64,000 nucleotides of DNA, from NCBI RefSeq assembly GCF_001613325.1, contig NZ_BDCD01000022.1, forward strand, positions 62,001 to 126,000. Direction: 5' to 3'. Below are positions 7,825 through 18,386 of the stretch, piece by piece. This DNA is from Nocardia yamanashiensis NBRC 100130 (GTDB lineage: Bacteria; Actinomycetota; Actinomycetes; Mycobacteriales; Mycobacteriaceae). The notes below the pieces were generated by a model, which saw nothing but the letters and a program-made list of their open reading frames with translations, searched no databases and was not told where the DNA came from. Made by a program: the position numbers and the translations under genes. How positions within the stretch are numbered: position 1 is the first letter of the stretch; each line of letters begins with the position of its first letter.

Positions 7825-8522
7825 GCGCTGAGTCCCCGTCCGGCGGCGAGCCCGAGCCGTCCGGCCCGGCAGCGATGCCCGGAGCCGGGTGGCGATGGGC
7901 CGTCGCGGCTGTCGTGATCGTGCTGGCGGTCGGCATCGTGGCGTGGTCGGTGGTCGGCGGGAGATCCGAGGACGAGTCCGTTGCCGGTGTCACGACGTCT
8001 GCCGGTAAGCCTGCGGTCGCGGCGGTTTCGGACGCCGATCGCGCGGCTGCCGCACTTGTCGGATGCCCGCAGCCCAGTGGTGCGCAGGTCGGTGACAGTC
8101 CGCTGCGTGGGACCACCTTGAACTGCATGGCGGACGGACGGCCGGTCGATCTGGCCGCCGCGCTCGCGGGAAAGCCTGCACTGTTGAACCTCTGGGCCTA
8201 CTGGTGTGGGCCGTGCGCCGAGGAACTGCCGTTGTTGCAGCAATTCTCGAAGCAGGCGGGTAGCGCGATCACCGTGCTGACCGTGCACAGCGATCCGGGC
8301 ATCGCGAAGGGGCTGGCGCGGCTCGCCGGGCTCGATATCCACCTGCCGGGGGTCGAGGATCCGAACTCACAGGTGCGCACCGCCGTTCGCGCGCCCGCCG
8401 TGCTGCCCATCTCGGTGCTGGTGCGCGCCGACGGGACCGTCGCCAAGGTCGTGGTGCGCCCGTTCACCAGCGTCGATGACATCTCCGCCACCGTCGCGGC
8501 CGAACTCGGGGTGCGCGCGTGA
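7821..8522 (+). CDS. Membrane-anchored TlpA/ResA-like thioredoxin (Rv3673c-like)
   Basis: This 233-aa protein has a short Pro-rich cytoplasmic tail and one transmembrane helix at about residues 22-45 (WAVAAVVIVLAVGIVAWSVV). An extracytoplasmic thioredoxin fold follows, with WCGPC at residues 128-132 (Cys129 and Cys132) and cis-Pro in APAVLPISVLV. It probably reduces or isomerises disulfides outside the membrane, for example in c-type cytochrome assembly. An additional pair of cysteines lies before the fold (LVGC and LNC). GTG 7821 overlaps the nth stop by 4 bp. Confidence 0.88.
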   Translation: MSAESPSGGEPEPSGPAAMPGAGWRWAVAAVVIVLAVGIVAWSVVGGRSEDESVAGVTTSAGKPAVAAVSDADRAAAALVGCPQPSGAQVGDSPLRGTTLNCMADGRPVDLAAALAGKPALLNLWAYWCGPCAEELPLLQQFSKQAGSAITVLTVHSDPGIAKGLARLAGLDIHLPGVEDPNSQVRTAVRAPAVLPISVLVRADGTVAKVVVRPFTSVDDISATVAAELGVRA

Positions 8523-8616
8523 GCGACCCGGCTCGGCGGCCGACCGCCCCGGAACCGAGCGCGCCAGCGATACTCGGTGATGTCTGCGGTGTGGCTTATG
8601 TGGTTGAGGTGTGTTG

Positions 8617-9338
8617 ATGAGAATCGAGACGAACGGCCTGGCTGTACCGGGCTGGCTGCGCGGGGTGACCGAACACGATCCGGCCGACCCCAGCGGGGTG
8701 AATCCGGTGCTGCGGCGGACCGCCATGCGGGCGCTCGGCGCGGTCGGCAAGACGCGCGAGGCGGCGGTGCTGGTGCTGTTCGGCGGCGCGCCGGAGGCGG
8801 ATCCGCAAGGGCCGGGCGGGCTTCCGGGCGATGCGGACGTATTGCTCACCCAGCGGGCCGCCACCATGCGCACGCACAGCGGGCAGGTAGCCTTTCCCGG
8901 CGGCGGCGTCGAACCCCAGGACGACGGGCCGGTCAGTACCGCGCTGCGGGAGGCGTGGGAGGAGACCGGGGTCGATCCGGCCGGCATCGAACCGCTCGCC
9001 CTGCTACCCAAGATCTTCGTGCCGCCGTCGCGTTTCGACGTGACGCCGGTCGTGGCCTACTGGCGGACGCCGGGCGAGGTGGGCGTGGTCAGCGAGAACG
9101 AGGCCACCCGCGTGGTGCGGGTGCCGCTCTCGGAACTGCTGGACCCGGCCAACCGGTTCGTCGTCCGGCATCCGCTCGGATACATGGGTCCCGCCTTCGC
9201 GGTGGACGGGATGCTGGTGTGGGGCTTCACCGCGGGCGTGCTTGCCGGACTCTTCGCGGTGTCCGGCTGGGAAAACGAGTGGGACCACCATGATGTGCGT
9301 GATCTGCAGGCCTCGCTGGCCGCGGTTGGGATGACGTT

Positions 9339-9342
<4 letters not shown>
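8617..9342 (+). CDS. Nudix hydrolase, CoA-pyrophosphatase type (Rv3672c-like)
   Basis: This 241-aa enzyme probably cleaves CoA or acyl-CoA to phosphopantetheine and 3',5'-ADP. It has the UPF0035 stretch TMRTHSGQVAFPGG directly before the Nudix box. The box itself is GGVE...REAWEETGV, at about residues 93-116, with the metal-binding REAWEE helix. ATG 8617 has TTGAGG 8 nt upstream; a GTG two codons earlier (8611) is less likely. The stop overlaps the ATG of the serine protease gene (ATGA). The 94 bp before it hold no gene. Confidence 0.88.
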
Positions 9343-10532
<1,190 letters not shown>

Positions 10533-10538
10533 ATCGGG

Positions 10539-10571
10539 AACGGGGCCCGCGCGAACAGCGCGGGCCCCGTT
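10539..10571 (+). terminator. Terminator of the nth-marP operon
   Basis: Perfect 14-bp stem (10539-10552 with 10558-10571), 5-nt loop, then GCTTTT. It lies between convergent genes and can act in both directions. Confidence 0.9.
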
Positions 10572-10586
10572 GCTTTTCCGGCGTAC

Positions 10587-11540
10587 TCAGTCGAGCAGTT
10601 TCGCCAGCTCGGCGGTGACGGCGTCCGGGTTCTCCTGATGGGCGTAGTGGCCCGAGTCCGGGATCGGCACGATGCGGCGGTTCGGCGCGAGTTCGCCGCC
10701 GCGCCGGATGGTGGCCGGCAGGATGTAGCGGTCGCGATCGCCGTAGAGCGCCAGCACCGGCACCTGGATGGGTTCGCTCATGGCCGCCATGAAACGCGCG
10801 CCGTCGGGACGCCATTGCGAGCGGAAGGCCCAGCGCTGGTATTCCAGCGCACAGTGGGCGGCTCCGGCCACCCGGATAGCGGTGCGCATACGGCGGGCCG
10901 TATCGGCGAATTCGGGCGTGGCGGACCAGCGTTCGCCCGCGCGTTCGCGCAGCAGGCGTTCGATCTCGTAGCCGTCGTGCGCGGTGATGAGGCGTTCGCC
11001 GTAGCGGGGGAGCTGGTAGCGCAGGAAGTTCGGCAGCCAGGACGCGCGCTGGCGGCGATCGCGCAGTACGGCGCGCTTCAAGGCCACCGGGTGCGGTGAA
11101 CTCACCAGCGCGATGGAGCGCACCAGGCGCGGATGCAGTACGGCGGTGGCCCAGCAGACCAGGCCGCCCTCGGCGTGTCCGACGAGCGTGGCATCGGTGT
11201 GGCCGAGGGCGCGGATCAGGCCAGCCACATCACCCGCGAGGGTCCAGCCGTCGTAGCCGCGCGGCGGTTTGTCGCTGTCGCCGTACCCGCGCAGGTCGAC
11301 CGCCACCGCGCGATACCCGCGTTCGGCCAGCCCGGTCAGCTGATGCCGCCACGACCACCAGAAATCGCCGAATCCGTGCAGCAGCACCACCAGCGGCGTG
11401 TCGGGATCCGCGTAGGCCGCGCCACTGGCGGGCACGGCCTCGGCGACATGGAAGCGAATGCCGTTGGCATGCACGTCCCGATGGATCCACGGTCCGTCAT
11501 AACGGACGGCGGACGGATCCGGCAGCGAATTCGACGACAC
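10587..11540 (-). CDS. Alpha/beta hydrolase, EphE-like (Rv3670-like)
   Basis: This 317-aa alpha/beta-hydrolase has the oxyanion-hole motif HGFGDFWWSW and the epoxide-hydrolase-type DLRGYGDSDKPP. It also has a late acid (YGDRDRYILP) and histidine (DSGHYAHQE). The nucleophile elbow reads GHAEGG, so the position normally held by Asp or Ser is Ala. Epoxide hydrolase activity is therefore doubtful. I recall M. tuberculosis EphE also having Ala there. GTG 11540 has TACGCT 8 bp upstream, a possible own promoter. It lies 23 bp after the holin-like gene in the nhaA direction. Confidence 0.82.
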   Translation of the reverse strand: MSSNSLPDPSAVRYDGPWIHRDVHANGIRFHVAEAVPASGAAYADPDTPLVVLLHGFGDFWWSWRHQLTGLAERGYRAVAVDLRGYGDSDKPPRGYDGWTLAGDVAGLIRALGHTDATLVGHAEGGLVCWATAVLHPRLVRSIALVSSPHPVALKRAVLRDRRQRASWLPNFLRYQLPRYGERLITAHDGYEIERLLRERAGERWSATPEFADTARRMRTAIRVAGAAHCALEYQRWAFRSQWRPDGARFMAAMSEPIQVPVLALYGDRDRYILPATIRRGGELAPNRRIVPIPDSGHYAHQENPDAVTAELAKLLD

Positions 11541-11563
11541 GCCGAAGGAGCGTAATCGAAGAA

Positions 11564-12121
11564 CTAGTTCCGGTAGGTGTCGAGCTGCGCCGGAGCGTCG
11601 GCCTCGTGCTTACCGTGACCGCTGAAACCGCTGGGCACCAGGGTCTTCGCTTCCTTCAGCGATTCGATGGTCTTCTCCGGCGCGCGCAGTTTGCGCACCT
11701 TGAGATAGCCGAGCAGGCCGAACAGCGCCACCGCCACGATCATCAGCAGGAAGACGATGAGGAACGCCAGCCAGCGGTACACCCACACATCGAGCAGCTC
11801 GGCCAGGAAGAAGAAGAAAAAGAACGAGCTGAACAGCAGCACGGTCAGCGCGGCGATGAAGTAGACGCTGCCCTGCAGCCCCTTCTTGATCTCACCGGTC
11901 ACCTCGGCCTTGGCCAGTTCGACCTCGGCGCGCACCAGCGTGGACATCTGCTCGCTGGCATCGCGCACCAGGTCGCCGAAGCTCTCCTGGCGAGAATCGA
12001 CACCGGACAACGGAATCGAGGTGATGGTGCGGGGGCGACGCCCGTCCTGCCCGTTACCGCCCTGTGTGAAGCTCAATTGCCCGACCCTTCTCCGTCGTCC
12101 CGGTACTGCTCCGGTGGTCAC
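11564..12121 (-). CDS. Holin-X/phage-holin III family membrane protein (Rv3669-like)
   Basis: This 185-aa protein has an amphipathic helix with RQESFGDLVRDASEQMSTLV and RAEVELAKAEV, then two long hydrophobic helices. The first contains a run of Phe (SSFFFFFFLAE). A charged, Lys-rich cytoplasmic tail follows. This is the pattern of actinobacterial Holin-X proteins, which are not phage lysis proteins as far as known. GTG 12121 overlaps the nhaA stop (GTGA); TTG 12076 behind GAGAAGGG is an alternative start. It shares an operon with nhaA and the hydrolase gene. Confidence 0.82.
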   Translation of the reverse strand: MTTGAVPGRRRRVGQLSFTQGGNGQDGRRPRTITSIPLSGVDSRQESFGDLVRDASEQMSTLVRAEVELAKAEVTGEIKKGLQGSVYFIAALTVLLFSSFFFFFFLAELLDVWVYRWLAFLIVFLLMIVAVALFGLLGYLKVRKLRAPEKTIESLKEAKTLVPSGFSGHGKHEADAPAQLDTYRN

Positions 12122-13344
12122 TGTTGATCTTGCAGCGCCCGCTCGTCGCGTCGTGCCTGGTGAGCACGGCCACGACGCAACAGTAGCGCCGAACCCGCCA
12201 GGGAAGCCGCCAATGACGTCAGCAACACCGCTGCTTTCGCGAGTTCGGCCGCCGACCCGTCGCCGACATCCTCCAGTGCGAGTTCTGCCACCAAGAGGCT
12301 AACGGTGAAGCCGATCGCGCCTAATACCGAGAGGGCGAACATGTCCCGATAGCCGAGATCCTTGGGCTTCACCGCGATGCCGACACGCACTGCGAGCCAG
12401 CTGAATCCGAAGATGCCGACGGTCTTGCCAACCAGCAGGCCCAGGATGACGGCCAGCGAGAGCCGGTCGGTGAACAGCTTCGAGAACACCTGCGAATCCA
12501 GCGGCACGCCGGAGGCGAAGAGCGCGAACAGCGGCACGCACACGGCCGCCGAGATGGGCTGGAAGAAGTGCTCCAGCCTGACCGCGGGCACACAGTGCTC
12601 GTCCTCGTCCGGATCCGGCCGCACCCGGGTCAGCAAGCCGCACGCCACGCCCGCCAGCGTCGGATGAATCCCGGCCTCGTGCAGGGCGTACCAGGACACC
12701 AGGGCCAGCGGCACGTAGAGGAAGGGGGTGCCGACCCGGAACTTCTGCCCGACCGCCCAGGCGATGAAGCAGAGCAGCGCGACCAGCAGCCACAGCATCT
12801 TCACGGTGGTGGTGAACAGCACCGCGATCAGGATGATGGCGATCAGATCGTCCACCACGGCCAGGCTGAGCAGGAACACCCGCGCGCCGGCCGGGATCCG
12901 CGAGCCGGTCATGGCCAGTACCGCCAGCGCGAAGGCGATATCGGTGGCCACCGGAATCGCCCAGCCGCGATCCATGCCGTCCACGCCCCAGCCGACGCTC
13001 ATGGCGATGAGCGCGGGCATGAGCACGCCGCCGAACGCCGCCACGATGGGCAGGGTGGCGCTCTTGCGATCGGCCAGCTCGCCCACCACCAGTTCGCGTT
13101 TGAGCTCCAGGCCGGCGACGAAGAAGAAGACCGCGAGCAGACCGTCCTTGGTCCAATCCGCCAGGGTCAGATCCAGATGCAGCGCGGGAATGGCCAGCTT
13201 GGTCTCGACCATTGTCGTGTAGCTCGCTCCCCAAGGGGAGTTTACCCAGATGAGCGCGGCGGCCGCGGCGATGAGAAGCAGTGCGCCGCCGAAGGTTTCG
13301 GTCCGTAGGTATCTGGCTAGCTCCGAGCGGACCTGGACAATCAC
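12118..13344 (-). CDS. nhaA: Na+/H+ antiporter NhaA
   Basis: This 408-aa inner-membrane antiporter exchanges sodium for protons and supports pH and salt homeostasis. About 11-12 hydrophobic helices are visible. The ion-binding aspartate pair is Asp165-Asp166 in SLAVVDDLIAI, and the sequence PVATDIAFALAV precedes it as in E. coli NhaA. GTG 13344 has GAAAGG 7 nt upstream; the open frame to 13521 is not family-like. It leads a three-gene leftward operon with 4-bp coupling to the next gene. Confidence 0.92.
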   Translation of the reverse strand: MIVQVRSELARYLRTETFGGALLLIAAAAALIWVNSPWGASYTTMVETKLAIPALHLDLTLADWTKDGLLAVFFFVAGLELKRELVVGELADRKSATLPIVAAFGGVLMPALIAMSVGWGVDGMDRGWAIPVATDIAFALAVLAMTGSRIPAGARVFLLSLAVVDDLIAIILIAVLFTTTVKMLWLLVALLCFIAWAVGQKFRVGTPFLYVPLALVSWYALHEAGIHPTLAGVACGLLTRVRPDPDEDEHCVPAVRLEHFFQPISAAVCVPLFALFASGVPLDSQVFSKLFTDRLSLAVILGLLVGKTVGIFGFSWLAVRVGIAVKPKDLGYRDMFALSVLGAIGFTVSLLVAELALEDVGDGSAAELAKAAVLLTSLAASLAGSALLLRRGRAHQARRDERALQDQQ

Positions 13345-13546
13345 GTGCACACCTTTCGGTCGGTCGGTCGACGAAAAAGCGGCGTGCGTAACCAATCCAT
13401 CGGAGGTAGGCACAACCGCATGCCGACCAGACTTCCCGGCACACCTTTTGCGCAATTCTAACGGTTTGCCGGGAACTTCTTGACCACCCCGTGCGCGAAT
13501 CCGCCCGAACCCGCAGGTCACGGGGGCTGCTTTCGCTCAGCGCGAC

Positions 13547-13578
13547 ACGGCCCCCTGACCGTCAGGTCAGGGGGCCGT
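13547..13578. terminator. Terminator after acs
   Basis: Perfect 14-bp stem (13547-13560 with 13565-13578) and a GTCA loop, 23 bp past the acs stop on the minus strand. The rest of 13345-13601 holds only the nhaA promoter region. Confidence 0.8.
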
Positions 13579-13601
13579 CAATTCCCTCGCGCGTCCGAGG
13601 G

Positions 13602-15545
13602 CTACGCCTTACCGGCCCGGATGGCCTCGAAAACGTTGGGGTCCACCAGGGTTGAGGTGTCACCCAGCTCGCGGCCCTCGGCCACATCGCGCAGCAGGCG
13701 GCGCATGATCTTGCCCGAGCGTGTCTTGGGCAGCTCCGGCACCACGTGGATCTCGCGCGGCTTGGCGATGGGGGAGATCTCGCGGGAGACCTCGTCCTTG
13801 AGCTCCTTGACCAGGTCCTCGCCGGTGTCCTTGGCCTCGGCGGTCAGGATCACGAAGGCCACGATGCCCTGGCCGGTGGTGGCGTCGGACGCGCCGACGA
13901 CCGCGGCTTCGGCCACGCCCGAGTGCCCGACCAGCGCGGATTCGACCTCGGCGGTGGAGATGCGGTGGCCGGAGACGTTCATGACGTCGTCGACGCGGCC
14001 CAGCACCCAGAGGTCGCCGTCGGTGTCGAGCTTCGCGCCGTCACCGGCGAAGTACCAGCCCTGGTCGGCGTACTTGGACCAGTAGGTGTCCTTGTAGCGC
14101 TCGTTGTCGCCCCAGATGCCGCGGAGCATGGAGGGCCAGGGCTGATCCAGGACCAGGTAGCCGTTGGCCTCGGTCTCGCCGAGTTCGACCTCACGGCCTT
14201 CCTCGTCGACGACCTTGGCGGAGATGCCCGGCAGCGGGGTCATGGCCGCGCCGGGCTTGGCGGCGGTCACGCCCGGCAGCGGGGAGATCATGATGGCGCC
14301 GGTTTCGGTCTGCCACCAGGTGTCCACGATGGGGGTCTTGTTGCCGCCGACGACTTCGCGGTACCAGCGCCAGGCTTCGGGGTTGATCGGCTCGCCCACG
14401 GAGCCGAGCAGGCGCAGGCTCGACAGGTTGTGGGCTTCGGGGATTTCGCGGCCCCATTTCATGAAGGTGCGCACCAGGGTGGGGGCGGTGTAATAGATGC
14501 TGACCCCGTATTTTTCGATGATTTCCCAGTGGCGGTGCTCGTTGGGGAAGTTCGGGGTGCCTTCGTAGACGACCTGGGTGACGCGGTTGGAGAGGGGCCC
14601 GTAGACGATGTAGGAGTGCCCGGTGACCCAGCCGATGTCGGCGGTGCACCAGTAGACGTCCTGTCCGGCCTTGTGGTCGAAGACGTAGTGGTGGGTGTAG
14701 GAGGCTTGGGTGAGGTAGCCGCCGGAGGTGTGCAGGATGCCTTTGGGTTTTCCGGTGGTGCCGGAGGTGTAGAGGATGAACAGCGGGTGCTCGGCGTCGA
14801 AGGCCTGCGCCTCGTGTTCGGGCGAGGCGAGGGAGACGGTTTCGTCCCACCACAGATCCCGGCCCTCGGTCCACGGCACGTCCAGCCCGGTCCGGCGCAC
14901 CACCAGCACATGCTCGACGCTGCTGCCCTCGGCCGAAAGCGCATCGTCCACAGCGGTTTTCAGCGGCGCGGCGGAACCCCGGCGCCACTGCCCGTCGGTG
15001 GTGACGACCAGCTTGGCCTGTGCGTCGTCGACCCGCTGGCGCAGCGCGCTCGGGGAGAACCCGGCGAACACCACCGAGTGCGTCAGGCCCAGGCGCGCCG
15101 AAGCCAGCATGGCCACAATGGCTTCCGGCACCATCGGCATGTAGATGGCGATGCGGTCCCCGGCTTCCAGGCCGAGCGCGGTGAAGTAGTTCGCGGCCCG
15201 CGACACCTCGGCCAGCAGTTCGGCATAGGTGATGTCACGGGAATCCCCGGGCTCGCCCTCCCAGTGGATGGCGACCTGGTCCCCGTGGCCGTCCAGCACA
15301 TGGCGGTCGACACAGTTGTAGGCGACGTTCAGCTTGCCGCCCACGAACCATTTGGCGAAGGGCGCGTCGTCCCAGTCCAGCACCCGGGTCCACGGCTCGT
15401 GCCAGTGCAGCCGCTGCGCCTGCTCGGCCCAGAAGCCCTCGCGGTCGGCGGCGGCCCGATCGTAGAGAGAGGCGTCGCCGTTGGCGGCGGCCGCGAACTC
15501 GGCGCTCGGCGGATAGGCATCCAGGTGATCGGCGGTTTCGGTCAT
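13602..15545 (-). CDS. acs: Acetyl-CoA synthetase
   Basis: This 647-aa AMP-forming ligase makes acetyl-CoA from acetate, ATP and CoA. The P-loop YTSGTTGKPKG is at residues 259-269. The adenylate motifs DTWWQTETGAIM and YFAGDGAKLDTDGD follow. The C-terminal acylation site SRSGKIMRR-type motif has Lys612, the lysine whose acetylation switches off the enzyme in homologs. An AGAAGAAGAGA stretch precedes ATG 15545. It is transcribed divergently from the dipeptide ABC operon. A perfect CRP-type palindrome lies 117 bp upstream, consistent with cAMP control of acetate use. Confidence 0.96.
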   Translation of the reverse strand: MTETADHLDAYPPSAEFAAAANGDASLYDRAAADREGFWAEQAQRLHWHEPWTRVLDWDDAPFAKWFVGGKLNVAYNCVDRHVLDGHGDQVAIHWEGEPGDSRDITYAELLAEVSRAANYFTALGLEAGDRIAIYMPMVPEAIVAMLASARLGLTHSVVFAGFSPSALRQRVDDAQAKLVVTTDGQWRRGSAAPLKTAVDDALSAEGSSVEHVLVVRRTGLDVPWTEGRDLWWDETVSLASPEHEAQAFDAEHPLFILYTSGTTGKPKGILHTSGGYLTQASYTHHYVFDHKAGQDVYWCTADIGWVTGHSYIVYGPLSNRVTQVVYEGTPNFPNEHRHWEIIEKYGVSIYYTAPTLVRTFMKWGREIPEAHNLSSLRLLGSVGEPINPEAWRWYREVVGGNKTPIVDTWWQTETGAIMISPLPGVTAAKPGAAMTPLPGISAKVVDEEGREVELGETEANGYLVLDQPWPSMLRGIWGDNERYKDTYWSKYADQGWYFAGDGAKLDTDGDLWVLGRVDDVMNVSGHRISTAEVESALVGHSGVAEAAVVGASDATTGQGIVAFVILTAEAKDTGEDLVKELKDEVSREISPIAKPREIHVVPELPKTRSGKIMRRLLRDVAEGRELGDTSTLVDPNVFEAIRAGKA

Positions 15546-15661
15546 CTCGTCTCTTCTTCTCTCGCGTCTCGGCCGGCGGGGGTGACCGCGGCCACGTTCG
15601 ACCCTAACCGACTGTGACCTGCGTCGGGTTCGCCCGTCCGGATCGGTCTCACTCGGCGGAT

Positions 15662-15677
15662 CGTGAGGGTTTTCACG
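15662..15677. promoter_or_regulatory. Perfect CRP-type palindrome CGTGA-N6-TCACG
   Basis: Both half sites match over 5 bp with the 6-bp spacing of CRP operators. It lies in the 271-bp divergent region, 117 bp before acs and 140 bp before the dipeptide ABC operon. The remainder of this gap shows no other feature. Confidence 0.55.
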
Positions 15678-15816
15678 TCCGCGCGCGGGGCTGGGCCTCC
15701 GGCGTGTCGCGCGCGAAGTCCGGACTATCAGGACAACGGCGCGGAACCCACGTAACGTCGGCTCCTAACTTTCCAGGCTCTGTATGACCGAACCGTGAAC
15801 CGAATCGGGGGCGCAG

Positions 15817-17439
15817 GTGGAACTGGCGAAACCGGCTTTACGCCGAGGCGCGGTCGCGCTGGCCGTGGTGCTGGCCCTGCTTTCCGCGGTCCTTTCCGGC
15901 TGCACCATCAAGCCCGTGTTCGGCGACATGATCGCGGTCAACGGCAGTGAGCCGCAGAATCCGCTGATTCCGTCCAATACCAACGAGAACGGCGGCGGGC
16001 GCATCGTGGACCGGCTGTGGGCCGGGTTGCGGTACATCGACGCCAAGGGGGTGCTGCACGACGAGGTCGCCGAATCCATCGAGACCAGCGACCGGCAGCA
16101 CTATCGGATCCGGTTGAAGGAAGGCTGGACCTTCAGCGACGGATCACCGGTCACCGCAAGGTCTTTCGTGGACGCGTGGAACTACGGCGCGCTGGTCACC
16201 AACGCTCAGCTGCAGAGCTACACCTACGCGCCCATTGTCGGATTCGCCGACGTGCAGGCGGATCCGCCTCGGGCACAGACCATGTCGGGGTTGAAGGTGA
16301 TCGACGACCGCACCTTCACGGTGGATCTGATCGCGCCGACCATCGACTTCCTGACCCGGTTGGCGTACGCGCCGTTCTATCCGCTGCCGGAGTCGGCGTT
16401 CAAGGACATGCAGGCCTACGGGCAACATCCGATCGGCAACGGCCCCTATCGGCTCGCCGACGGTGACGCCTGGCAGCACGACGTGCAGCTGACCGTGGTG
16501 CCGAACGAGCGCTACAAGGGCGGGCGGCCGCCGCACAACAAGGGCCTGACCTTCGTCTTCTACTCCAACTTCGATGCCGCGTACTCGGATCTGCTGGCCG
16601 ACAACCTGGACGTGCTCGACACCATCCCGGACAGCGCGGTCTCGGTGTTCCAGCACGACCTCGGCGAACGCGCCGTCCAAGCGCCGACCGCGCAGAACCA
16701 GTGGATGGGTGTTCCGCTGGACCTGGCGCATTTCACCGGGGCCGAGGGACTGCTGCGGCGGCAGGCCATTTCGATGGCCATCGACCGCGCCCAGATCGGG
16801 CAGAAGATCTTCCACGGCACCCGCCTGCCCGCCCGCGACTTCACCTCCCGGGTGCTGCCGGGGTTCGACGGGAACCTGCCGGGTTCGGAAGTGCTCGACT
16901 ACAACCCCGACGAGGCGCGGCGGCGCTGGGCGCAGGCGAACGAGATCGCGCCCTGGAGTGGGCGATTCGAGTACGCCTACAACGCCGACGGCGGGCATCA
17001 GGCGTGGATCGACGCGGTGGCCAACAGCATTCGCAATACCTTGGGCATCGAAGCGGTGGGCGCGCCGTACCCGACCTTCAAGCAGCTGCGCGATCAGATC
17101 ACGCACAAGACCATCGGCAAGGCGTTCCGGTACGGCTGGCAGGGCGACTATCCGACCATGCTGCAGTTCCTGGAACCGGCATTCCTGTCCGGTTCGGAGA
17201 CCAATGACGTCGGCTACAACAGCCCCGAGTACGACAGCCTGATCGCGGCGGCGGAGGCGGCGCCGACCCTGGAGGAATCCTGGCGGGTGGTCGGACGGGC
17301 GCAATCGGTGCTGCTGCGCGACCTGCCGACGGTGCCGATCTTCGACTACATCGCCTCGTCCGGATATTCCAAGCGGGTGCAGTCGGTCGCCATCACCTGG
17401 AACGGGCTGGCCGACTTCGAGAACCTCGAGCTGAAATGA
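15817..17439 (+). CDS. dppA: Peptide ABC transporter substrate-binding lipoprotein (DppA-like)
   Basis: This 540-aa family 5 solute-binding protein has an N-terminal signal peptide (VALAVVLALLSAVLSGC) with lipobox LSGC, so it is anchored outside the membrane. The family core is clear: ...LKEGWTFSDGSPVTARSF, ...GQHPIGNGPYRL, ...LLRRQAISMAIDRAQI and ...LRDLPTVPIFDY. It captures peptides (dipeptides, perhaps heme in some homologs) for DppBCD. GTG 15817 is chosen because it precedes the signal peptide directly. The permease gene follows after 7 bp. Confidence 0.92.
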   Translation: MELAKPALRRGAVALAVVLALLSAVLSGCTIKPVFGDMIAVNGSEPQNPLIPSNTNENGGGRIVDRLWAGLRYIDAKGVLHDEVAESIETSDRQHYRIRLKEGWTFSDGSPVTARSFVDAWNYGALVTNAQLQSYTYAPIVGFADVQADPPRAQTMSGLKVIDDRTFTVDLIAPTIDFLTRLAYAPFYPLPESAFKDMQAYGQHPIGNGPYRLADGDAWQHDVQLTVVPNERYKGGRPPHNKGLTFVFYSNFDAAYSDLLADNLDVLDTIPDSAVSVFQHDLGERAVQAPTAQNQWMGVPLDLAHFTGAEGLLRRQAISMAIDRAQIGQKIFHGTRLPARDFTSRVLPGFDGNLPGSEVLDYNPDEARRRWAQANEIAPWSGRFEYAYNADGGHQAWIDAVANSIRNTLGIEAVGAPYPTFKQLRDQITHKTIGKAFRYGWQGDYPTMLQFLEPAFLSGSETNDVGYNSPEYDSLIAAAEAAPTLEESWRVVGRAQSVLLRDLPTVPIFDYIASSGYSKRVQSVAITWNGLADFENLELK

Positions 17440-17446
17440 GCGGCGC

Positions 17447-18373
17447 ATGACCTGGTACATAGTGCGGCGGTTGCTGCAGATGATCCCGGTGTTCTTCGGC
17501 GCGACCCTGCTCATCTACTTCCTGATCTGGAAGGTGAGCGGCGGATCGGTGACCGCGCTGGCGGGCCAGCGCACGCTCACCCCGGCGCTGGAAGCGCAGT
17601 TGAAGGCGCAGTACGGGCTGGATCAGCCGTTCTGGCAACAGTATCTGCACTATCTGAAGGGCATCTTCACCTTCGATCTGGGCACGTCCTATTCCGGTAG
17701 GCCGGTGAAAGACGTACTGGCGCACGCGTTCCCGATCACCTTCCGGCTGGCGCTGCTCGCGGTGTTCTTCGAGGCCGTGTTCGGCATCTTCTTCGGCGTG
17801 ATCGCGGGCCTGCGCAAGGGCGGCTGGTTCGACTCCACCATGCTGGTCGCCAGCCTGGTCGTGATCGCCATGCCGATATTCGTCATCGGCTTCCTGGCGC
17901 AGTTCCTGTTCGGCGTGAAATGGCATATCGCGCCCGTGACGGTCGGTTCCGACGTGAGCATCCCGCGGCTCATCATGCCCGCGCTGGTGCTCGCCTCGCT
18001 GTCCTTCGCCTACGTGCTGCGGTTGACCCGGAACTCGGTGGCGGAGAACAAGGACGCCGATTACGTGCGCACCGCGACCGCCAAGGGGCTCACCCGGCGG
18101 CGCGTGGTGGTGGTGCACATTCTCCGGAACTCGCTCATCCCGGTCATCACCTTCGTCGGTGCGGACCTGGGCGCGCTCATGGGCGGGGCCATCGTCACCG
18201 AGGGCATCTTCAATATCCCGGGCGTCGGCGGCACGCTCTACCAGGCCGTGGTGCGCGGTGAGGCGCCGACGGTGGTGTCCTTCGTGACCGCGCTGATCGT
18301 CGTCTTCCTCATCTCCAACCTGATCGTGGACCTGCTGTACGCCGTGCTCGACCCACGGATCCGCTATGCCTGA
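17447..18373 (+). CDS. dppB: Peptide ABC transporter permease (DppB-like)
   Basis: This 308-aa permease has six hydrophobic helices. The N-terminal signature MTWYIVRRLLQMIPVFFGATLLIYFLIW-type helix is typical of DppB. The EAA loop reads DYVRTATAKGLTRRRV, where the ATPase docks. It lies 7 bp behind the binding protein gene and overlaps the start region of dppC. Confidence 0.93.
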   Translation: MTWYIVRRLLQMIPVFFGATLLIYFLIWKVSGGSVTALAGQRTLTPALEAQLKAQYGLDQPFWQQYLHYLKGIFTFDLGTSYSGRPVKDVLAHAFPITFRLALLAVFFEAVFGIFFGVIAGLRKGGWFDSTMLVASLVVIAMPIFVIGFLAQFLFGVKWHIAPVTVGSDVSIPRLIMPALVLASLSFAYVLRLTRNSVAENKDADYVRTATAKGLTRRRVVVVHILRNSLIPVITFVGADLGALMGGAIVTEGIFNIPGVGGTLYQAVVRGEAPTVVSFVTALIVVFLISNLIVDLLYAVLDPRIRYA

Positions 18374-18386
18374 ACGGGAGCCACCG

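Noticed and set aside
11564..12121. Phage holin as a sign of a prophage
   Set aside because: The gene belongs to the chromosomal Holin-X family and sits in a conserved operon; no other phage genes are present.
13746..15617. Plus-strand 623-codon frame inside acs
   Set aside because: Antisense to acetyl-CoA synthetase; Gly/Val/Asp-rich shadow without family features.
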